Shown piece by piece: positions 56,345 through 64,000 of a DNA stretch of 64,000 nucleotides. Under the pieces are notes generated by a model, which was not told the DNA's origin, searched no databases, and saw only the letters and a program-made list of their open reading frames with translations. Both the position numbers and the translations under genes were made by a program. The stretch is from Cunninghamia lanceolata (Eukaryota > Streptophyta > Pinopsida > Cupressales > Cupressaceae). Each line of letters opens with the position of its first letter. The first letter of the stretch is position 1. The stretch spans positions 11,426,001-11,490,000 of the forward strand of contig BSBN01000187.1 in NCBI GenBank assembly GCA_027924645.1, given 5' to 3'.

Positions 56345-57109
56345 TTATCCTTTTCCCAATATATACCTTTTTGGCGCCATTTCAGTGCCCAAGTTAATTT
56401 TCTCAACATCTTCACTTTTTACTGGTGTTTGTTTCATAAGGGCTCTATCATTCCTATCAAACACTCTCTCTAATGCCACAAGTCCCTTAGGAATCTTGTT
56501 AGTCTTGAGTTGTACAACTTCCTTGCCAAATAAGGTTTGCTTGCCATCCACTTCCTCCATAAATGCATTAAAATCAATTTCTTGAGCCTCATACTGATCT
56601 ACACATCGTAGGAATTTAATCAAGTCATTGTCATCCTCAAATACTTGCCAATTATATATGTCGTTAGGGATAGCAGGTCTAGCTTTGAATTCAACTTTAG
56701 TGATGCCTACCAATGTGATATCATCCTTTTTCAGGGCTATATTTGTTAGGAAGTCTGCCATTATATTCTTGCATCTGTCGTCCCAATTTATAGAGAATGC
56801 ATCAAATAGGTCAATATCATCCCAAACAACATTTCTGTATTGTTTCAATCTCTTGTTTTTAGATGAATACTTCCCCCTAATCTGAGAGACAATCAATTCT
56901 AAATCTCCATACACAGCGAGGAATTTTATTTTATGTTTTATGGCAATGTTTAATCCTATGAGCAATGCCTCATATTTTGCTATGTTGTTGGTGAATTCAA
57001 ATGTTAACATAGATGCATATTTGAAAGTCTTACCAGTTGGTGAAATAAATAATATCCCTGCTCCATTACCAGCCTTAGTACATGCACCATCAAAGTACAT
57101 CTTCCACAC
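56345..57109 (-). pseudogene. W extra RNase H (aRNH type), upstream of RT
   Basis: Open for 254 codons. WKMYFDGACTKAGNGAGIL (first Asp), NNIAKYEALLIGL (Glu), LAVYGDLELIVSQI (Asp), and MADFLTNIA (last Asp) near 56755. Then a linker with TNKIPKGLVALERVFD, as in X. It again lies between protease and RT. It is the best preserved coding block of W. Confidence 0.88.
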
Positions 57110-57166
57110 ACCACACTCATCATGCTAGGCTTCTTGATGTATAGGGTCAGTGTTTTGTAGCTCTGG

Positions 57167-57610
57167 TCAACCATTTTCTACTTTAAATGTACCAAGGCCT
57201 GTATCACAAAAGAAATTTATTTGATTATGGTCAATGTGTTCTATGATATTCTCATACCTTGGCTCTCTGTAAAGCTTAACTTCTTTTCCTCCAATTGGTA
57301 TGGTGGCATAAGATAGATCTAATTGGACATTTCCTCCAATTGTTGTAGTCCATTGTCTAGACAATAGCGTCCCATAAAATGGTTGGATGTCCACTATAGT
57401 GATGTCAATCTTATATACTACCTCAGGGTAAGTGGCTAGCCTTATCTCCACATCCCACATAATGCCCACAACTAGGATGGATCTATCATCCATCGCATAA
57501 CATTTGCCATATGTGATGTCAACCCACATACCTAACTTCTTCATGACCGCCATTGGCATGATGTTCATAGCTGCCCTCTGAATCAATCATACAATTCCTC
57601 ATTAATTTGT
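57167..57610 (-). pseudogene. W aspartic protease, frameshifted at the active site
   Basis: The minus strand has the active-site region near 57590-57565; an extra base after GATTCAG disrupts the DSG block, and the frame resumes as AAMNIMPMAVMKKLG. Then YGKCYAMDDRSILVVGIMWD and QPFYGTLLSRQWTTTIGG, matching the region after the active site in Tat-type proteases. The protease is followed at 57109 by the extra RNase H. Confidence 0.85.
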
Positions 57611-60108
57611 TTTTTATCAGCAGAGTGGTGTAAAAAGGATCTACCTAAGAGGGATTCTTTGTTAAGGTGTCACCCAGATACACTTCAGGAGTTCTAGTGG
57701 CCTCTTGTTGAACATTATTTATTTTGATTTTAGGTTTTTCTTGCTTCTTTTTTTATATGTCTGAAATCATCTTGACCACTGTATTTCTGTATTGATCTAT
57801 CTTCATCATTTCAAGGAGTGGTACTGATATCTTTACTTGGGATACTGCTTGGGCTATGTCAAATGAGGGGGTTATTGTTTGATTAGTCCTTTCTATTTTG
57901 ATATGCCCTTTTTCTTCAGCTGGTATTTTATCCTTTGTCTTACCCTATTTAGTCTTTGCTGGTTCTTTGGGTACATATTTCATATTGTCTTTATTATGAT
58001 TTTGATCTTTCACAAACACACTCCTAGGTGTTCCTTAGTCTACATTAACTATTTCGTTTCTTAGATTATAGTTACTTTTTTCCTGTCCACTGCAGCCATT
58101 GTAAGAGTCATCCTTTCTTCCTCATTTGGTCTTCTCCATTGGTTATGTGGTGGTATATTGTGATCATAATCAGTTTTCTCATAATTATCCTCCTAGTCTG
58201 AGAATACCTCATGTCTTCCCATATTAATGTTATATCTTTGGTTTCTTACATCGTATTCATATCCATCCTCTTCTGTGGATGAATATCCTTCATCAATCTA
58301 GTGAGGTCTAATTGCTAGCATATTTATGGTATGGTTATCTCTTTCTTGACCATATTATGTTTCCTCTTCCTATACTGATAGTGTCACCATGCAATAGTCA
58401 GGTGAATGGGGCAGATTACATGCTAGGCACTAGGGGTTATTTTCCACTACATGTGTCCGATTTCTTTTTAAGGGGTCAAGAGTATCTTTCCCATAATTTT
58501 GCTTTCTGTTATGTTCTAAAGGCCTTCCATCTTTCCAATTGGTGTTATAAGGCATGTCATGTAGCCTTGGCCTTTCATTTCTATAATAATTATTTTGTTT
58601 TACTTGATTATTGTTTGGAACTAATGCAATCTTTGGATTTTCTCTTTTCCCAAGCTTCTCAGCTACTCTCCTATTGTTTTCAATAGTAATGGCTACCTTC
58701 TAAGCTTCTGCCAATGTCATTAGAGCTTTTTTCTGAGCTCATATCAAGTCTTAGAATCAAAAGCATTTAAGTATAAAACCAAGCCCATACGATCTTGAGG
58801 CTTCAATTATAATGGGATTTTATGATATATTTTTGAGAACCTTTGGTTGAAATCAACCACAGATTCATTATAATTCTTCTGAATGCTTGTCAATTCATGA
58901 ACAAAATTTTGATCAAACTGGCTCCCATATTATTCTTTAAATTGATCCTTGAAATCTTCATAAGAACAAATTGATGCATCATGCAGATTTTTGCACCAGT
59001 CTCTGGCATCTTCAAAAAGGGACAACATGAATAACTTCATTAGAACATCTTCATACTACACTTCAAAGTTATCCATGACTGTTTCAAAATTTCTAATGTG
59101 TTCTTCTGCAAAGATGGCATTGTTTCCAGCATATTTTGGGAGAGCACTCCTTAGATCATTATCAATAGCATTAGGACATACTTGATATTCAGACAAGTCC
59201 AGTTGTCTGTATCTATTGATGTTGAGGGGCCCTTGTAGGCATTGATTTAGCTAGTACTGATTATGAGGAGGTTGGTTTGGTTGGTATTGGTTATGAAGAG
59301 GATGATGTTGTGTATTTAGATGTGGGTTTACATTCTGATACTGAGGTATAACATATCATTAGCTAGGGGGTGGGTATGGATTAACTATATGTTGAGAAAT
59401 GTTATGGGTGATGGGCGGTCTTGAATTTTTTGGAGGAATATTCTATTGGATATGGCTTTTGAGTGGTGGTGGTGGATTGGATGAGCTACCTACATTCTGG
59501 TGCATATTTTATTGTACATTCCTTAGAACATACCCTCCTTTTTTGTGCGGAGGTACATATTTTTGGTTAGATGCTTTAGTTCTGTCTTTTATCTATTGTA
59601 TCTCTTGTTTCAACTGACTCTCAGCTTCCCTTAACTTAACAAGTTCAAGTTCCTCCTACAATTTGAGCAAATTCTATTGCATCTCATCCTTATTCCTCAT
59701 ATATTTTGGGGGGCTGTTATTCATTTGTATAAAAGTTTCTTGATTTATGAATTCTTGTTGAACTCCTTCACCTTGTTGTAATGACATCTTGTAGTCATAT
59801 TCTGCCTACTTTTGGTCTATTTCCCTAATGATCTGTTCATCATATTCAAGTTGTTTTTGGGGATCAAACTTATATTGGGCTAAAACATCATTAGATAACC
59901 CATAGTTCTAGGATAAAGTCTCATTTGACTCATGCAGAGGAGTAAAACTATTATGGGTTATAATAGGTTGTACTGAAGTATTCTCCTGGGTATTTTGATT
60001 ATTACTTTGTTGAGATTGGTTTGATAACCAAGTTTTCTTTGAAGGAGCTCGTAGGGGTGGGGATGATTGCAATTTTCTACCATTAGATTTAGATCTCCTA
60101 CCATCCAT
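57611..60108 (-). pseudogene. W gag
   Basis: Starts with ATG at 60108 (MDGRRSKSNGRKLQSSPPLR). The N-terminal 300 residues are Gln/Asn-rich with coiled-coil character (EELELVKLREAESQLKQEI near 59640). The retrotransposon-gag core lies at about 59200-58690: KLFMLSLFEDARDWCKNL, CSYEDFKDQFKE and VDFNQRFSKIYHKIPL. The linker to the protease has SVPLLEMMKIDQYR, as in Tat-like gag-pol. No zinc knuckle was found. Many TAG stops interrupt it. Confidence 0.85.
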
Positions 60109-60284
60109 GTTACGAGATTATTATATTTCAAGGCATAAAATGATTTGTATTCTAAATAGACTCACCACCTCTTGTCAAAAGAGGAATGATTTTATTTTTT
60201 CTGGGTCCTTCTTGCCAACAGAGTTTTTTTTTTTAATTTCTTGACTCTATGAATGGATAGGCTGAAACCAAGTATTCTAGAGTT
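60109..60284 (-). other. W leader, short
   Basis: Only about 180 bp between primer-binding site and gag start. No feature beyond T-rich runs on the + strand (60222-60240). Confidence 0.6.
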
Positions 60285-60304
60285 ACTCCCTAGCAGAGTT
60301 TCCA
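60285..60304 (-). promoter_or_regulatory. W primer-binding site
   Basis: The minus strand reads TGGAAACTCTGCTAGGGAGT three bases inside the LTR. It resembles the TGGCGACTCTGCTGGGGA site of Ogre/Tat elements as I recall it (tRNA-Arg), with several changes. Confidence 0.65.
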
Positions 60305-61272
60305 ATCTGTTGGGTCTCAAAAATGTAGGTTTTTAGACCACAAGGGGGTTCCAGTCCCTTGATACATTTTGGCCAACTGAACAGGGTCTATCTAATTGAA
60401 AACCCCCTACTCTTTAGGCTCTGCCAAGCCTAGGTGAGTGTACCTGAATGGTAAAGAAGATTTGAAAGGCTAATGGATCCTACTTGGGCAATCTACTCAC
60501 TATGGCACATAGATGTGAGGTAGATGCAGAGCTTGCTAACTAGTTCCTAATAAAAATGCTTGAAGTATCAAGAGTGTAAATTGGATTTGGATAAAATGTT
60601 CTAAAGTTAATCAGTGCCTAATCTATTGGGTGGATAGAGTCAATGGATGGATGATGATTATGGAGGTAGATGTGTAGGATAGGTGGATCTATTTTGTAGC
60701 TTAACTCTAACTTGTTGGGCACTTGGAATGTTTGCAGCTTGTACAAACGTGCAAGTTTATTAGGTATTATACTCTTCTTTAATAATCCCAATAATATCCC
60801 CCTAAATTATTGTGATCTCATGAAAGGACTTTTAATCCTTAGCCTAAGGGAAACCAATCACAACAACTATTTCAAAAGGATTTTAATCCTTGGCAAGAAC
60901 CAATCAAAATACATTATTTGAAAGGATATTTAATTCACTCCAACTAGAAACCAATCAAGATAACCACACACCAACAGCAAATGTGTTGTGAAAAATTATA
61001 TGAATTTGAATAATTTAAAAGAACCACTTTGGAGATAGTACAACAACATATAATCATGAAACTCAATCATAATAGTTGAACACTGAAAATAAATCACCAT
61101 TCAAGAATATTTTGGTCCATTATATTGCTTCAAAATATTTATAATAGTTGCATAAGTTTCTAAAATATGGGAATGGATGGGTGAAATGGGTGCACTCTAT
61201 CTTCTAACTAATGCTTCACCTAAATATGACATGATAATGATAATGATGATTTTCTCTTTCCTACTCTTCTAA

Positions 61273-61280
61273 CTTATATA
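61273..61280 (-). promoter_or_regulatory. W LTR TATA box (5' copy)
   Basis: The minus strand reads TATATAAG; matches 48967-48974 in the other LTR. Confidence 0.55.
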
Positions 61281-61349
61281 GCTATATCTTGAAGAGGATG
61301 CACCTCTTTGTAAGTGTCTTTTGGAATTTTAACAACAATAAACAAATAA

Positions 61350-64000
61350 CAACATTAGGCTCTAATGAGCCACAAATGAACTTGGGTGATATGATCTAAG
61401 TACCCTTGACTTATGTATGTATCCATTCCTTGCCATGTATTCTATAGTGATCATTTTTTCCAAGCATTCACATGCCTCTCCTAGTGCTGGATCTTCAACT
61501 TTGGCTGCTTCCAAGGCTTCCTACAATATCAATTCACATTCTTTTGTCCATTCATTTTGTCTTTTTAGATCTTTATTATCATGGAATAGTGCAGGCACAC
61601 CCTCCTTTGAAGCATCAAAAAACATGTTGGCATTTGTTTGAAGTTCCTCATTATAATCTTTATGTTTCTTGATCAGATCTTTAGCAGTGGTAATGACCTC
61701 AGTATCATAAGTGTTCCTATTTTGTATTTTTTGAAGCTTTTCATGGAGCCTATCATTTATCCTTTTATGCTCTTGGATAGCAGTGTGATTCTTAGAATGA
61801 GTAACCCAAAGCTTGTCCATCCAGACCATCATATTAGTGTATCTCTTTTTGAATACTGTAAACAGTGTATCAAATTTGACTTGGATTATTTGAGAGTTCA
61901 TCTGTGATACCTCGCTCTTGTCCTTTATTTGGAAGCTTTCTCCCTGAGTCAACATTTTGGTGGGTTCTTTGAAGGCATCTTTAGCAGTATCTCTCAAAAA
62001 ATCATTTTCCTTACACATCCTTTCACTGTTCAATTTATACATGTCCCGTTCTTTAATCAACATCTAAATCTATGCCTTGTTCAGTTTGGCTATATTAATG
62101 CCAATATCTATTGTGACCACAGGATTAGTCTCACCCACTTTTAATGTCATTACATGACCAAATGCTTTCTCTGTATCAATAACAACAAGCTTCTTGTGTG
62201 GGGGGTATAAGGCCCAGATCATGAGAGAATTCTCATCAGGATTATACCTTGATCCAGTATATACTTATGTTACCCCTTCTAGACTGAGCTTGTGATTTAG
62301 ATCACCATTATGTAAAAAACTATCAAAAACTAAAGCAGAATTTAAATCCAAACTAGGGAAGATCATTACACCAAACTCCTCTAATTAATTTCTACCCCTG
62401 TCTGGAGTCATATTCTTCATTTCATTTTCTACATCCATTCTCAATGTATTCAACAATTGTCTTTCATTGCTTGGTCTAATATCTACAACTAATTCCCTTA
62501 TTTCTTTGCCTTTGTGTTTGTATAAGAAAGATTTAAATTTGGGAGACTGAATGAAATGATCATCTGAAACAAAAGATTTATAAGCCAATTGCCGAGCATA
62601 TGTATTAGATGTTTCCTCAACTTCTTGTTCTCTATTTGGAGGCCTGTATTCCTCAATCCTTAGCATGGGAATTCTATTAGGTTGGTTTTAAGGTTTGTTT
62701 TCATTAGAAGTACTTCACTGTCAGAAGATAACACCTCTATGTCTTGTGTCTCCCTCATTTTCTGTTCAACTTCTTGATTATATTCACCAATGGCTAAATC
62801 AACCCCTATTTCCTCCAGGTTCTTGATGATATCATCATGAGGATATGGTATATGAACATTCCCACTCAAATTTTGTCTCTTTCTTGCAAAGTCAATAAAA
62901 CCTTTAGGATCAAATCCTTTTCTTGGTGCTGCTCTCTTCATATTGAAGTGTGACAATTTATCCAAAATAAGATCATATCATTCTTTTGAAACCACACTAA
63001 AATCCACAAAACACAATGTGTTGGAAATGAATGATTGTTTGTCATAAGCACTCAAGTTCATAACATTAGAATAATCTAGCTTCCTGACAATCTCCAGATA
63101 TGCAACTCTTTCTGGCACAATTTTGGGCAATAGAAAAGGTGTATCTTCAAAACCATAAACTCTGATCATGGTGGAATCAAGGAAGTAGTACCAATCACCC
63201 CAATTATGATTTACAGTCGGTGGTCCACTGAAATCTTTGGGCCTTAAAAATCTTTTGATCTCATTAGATAATGAATAATCTCAAGGATAACCATAAAATC
63301 TATACAATGTTTTGACAAAGAACTCTTCAAAATGCACATAATTAGAATTTACAAATCTACTGTCCCAAATGGAAGTCCACAATTGTATTGGTAGTGGCTG
63401 ACCCTCTTTATCCAATTGTGTAATTCTCAATTCCTCTGGCCACATCCCTAACTCCTATCCATAGTACATTATCATATGCATAAGAGAAGAATAATGTTTG
63501 AAGCACATTATGGGAGAACTAATTTTTATGGCCATTAATCTTGAATCAATTCCTCTGGAAATGTGTGAAGCATAATCAAAAGCTCTTGCATTATGACATT
63601 GGATGTCTATAGTAATCACCATTGGCTCTATAGATGTGAATTCAGGGAACTCTATTCCCAACACTTGACCTACTAAGTAGTAGGTATATTTCAAATAGGG
63701 CTCAAACATATCAACATGACAGGGAGGTTCATTATCATCCTCAAGTGGTACTAGGTTTCCGTTTTCTCTAGGCCTATGTAATGGTAATCTCCAACCCTTG
63801 TAGGTGGTGTCCATTCTCTAGTACTCCTTTTCTAAATCCTCATGGACAATAGGTTCATCACATGTGTCATCTAGGATGAAAACATCACACAGTGCATTTT
63901 TAGACACATGTATAAAAGGTTCTCCTTGCAGGTTGCAAATAGCTTTAAGATCTGGGTTATAGTGGTTGGCCAAGAGTTTTATGAGATCCATATTCACAAA
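61350..64000 (-). pseudogene. LTR ORF of W (5' LTR copy, start outside window)
   Basis: Second copy of the W LTR ORF, broken at different places. Open parts: 63814-63455, 63169-62978, 62965-62660, 62666-62385 and 62063-61521. It reads GFEDTPFLLPKIVPERVAYL where the other copy has LLLKTMPDRVA, which makes the match to X clearer. Comparing the two copies should recover the ancestral frame, since stops rarely coincide. Confidence 0.72.

Larger units (their letters stand above)
48008..64000 (-). mobile_element. Element W: Tat-type Ty3/gypsy retrotransposon with ORF-bearing LTRs (5' end outside window)
   Basis: Minus orientation: 5' LTR (from beyond 64000 to 60308), primer-binding site, gag, protease, extra RNase H, RT, vestigial RNase H, integrase, 3' LTR ending at 48008. 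The segments 48008-51700 and 60308-64000 are direct repeats with nearly identical spacing, differing by a few per cent. It shares domain order and linker motifs with X but differs in LTR sequence and primer-binding site. It is inserted in a copia gag; the flank is CAATC (48003-48007). All ORFs are broken. Confidence 0.9.
60308..64000 (-). repeat. W 5' LTR, 3' part (continues beyond window)
   Basis: Direct repeat of 48008-51700 in the same orientation and nearly the same length. Ends GAGACCCAACA at 60308 on the minus strand. Contains the TATA box (61273-61280) and the C-terminal two thirds of the LTR ORF. Confidence 0.9.

Noticed and set aside
1..64000. Host protein-coding genes
   Set aside because: Every frame with coherent protein motifs is retroelement gag, pol or an element-associated ORF; no host family was recognised.

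Overview
This window is eukaryotic nuclear DNA from a plant with a large, repeat-rich genome. A gymnosperm, possibly a conifer, is my best guess, from the very long, old, nested LTR retrotransposons and the absence of any recognisable host gene. Almost all 64 kb can be assigned to five long LTR retrotransposons or their remains, one miniature LTR element, and fragments. I call them copia-1, TRIM, X, Y, Z and W. All coding regions are decayed.

Layout: 1-5398 is the 3' part of a Ty1/copia element on the + strand. Its protease-integrase region is split by a complete 329-bp miniature LTR element (353-681, minus orientation, 5-bp target duplication). At 5399-5472 lies a tRNA-Arg-like sequence, then about 2 kb with no recognised gene. 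7600-8846 is an inverted fragment of the Y family. 8847-35237 is element X (+), a Ty3/gypsy element of Tat type. Its truncated 5' LTR ends at 10658, gag-pol occupies 11.1-18.0 kb, and its giant 3' LTR (about 6.9 kb without the insertion) runs 18865-35237. Element Y (21224-30690, minus, 9467 bp, gag-like ORF only) sits inside that 3' LTR. 35741-43976 is element Z (+), a complete 8236-bp element with two 2768-bp LTRs, target duplication TGAAG and no pol. 44.0-48.0 kb is minus-strand DNA with a long hypothetical ORF and a copia gag fragment. 48008 to the window end is element W (minus), a second Tat-type gypsy element inserted in the copia gag; its 5' LTR runs off the window.

Main observation: the LTRs of X and W both contain a long decayed ORF in U3, about 1,380 codons in X and about 1,000 in W. 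In both it ends shortly before a TATA box that is itself about 1 kb from the LTR end. The two proteins look related by eye. In the genomic RNA this ORF would lie 3' of pol, where an env-like gene would be, but it is duplicated in both LTRs. Both elements also carry an extra RNase H between protease and reverse transcriptase. Z shares its LTR ends, primer-binding site and a conserved noncoding block with X, so it looks like a non-autonomous partner whose LTR lacks the long ORF. X, Y and Z each carry a private dense array of one short motif (ATATCC/GGATAT, AAAAGYGA, CCGAT/ATCGG).

Nothing was computed: alignments and identities are by eye, and family names rest on motif recognition.
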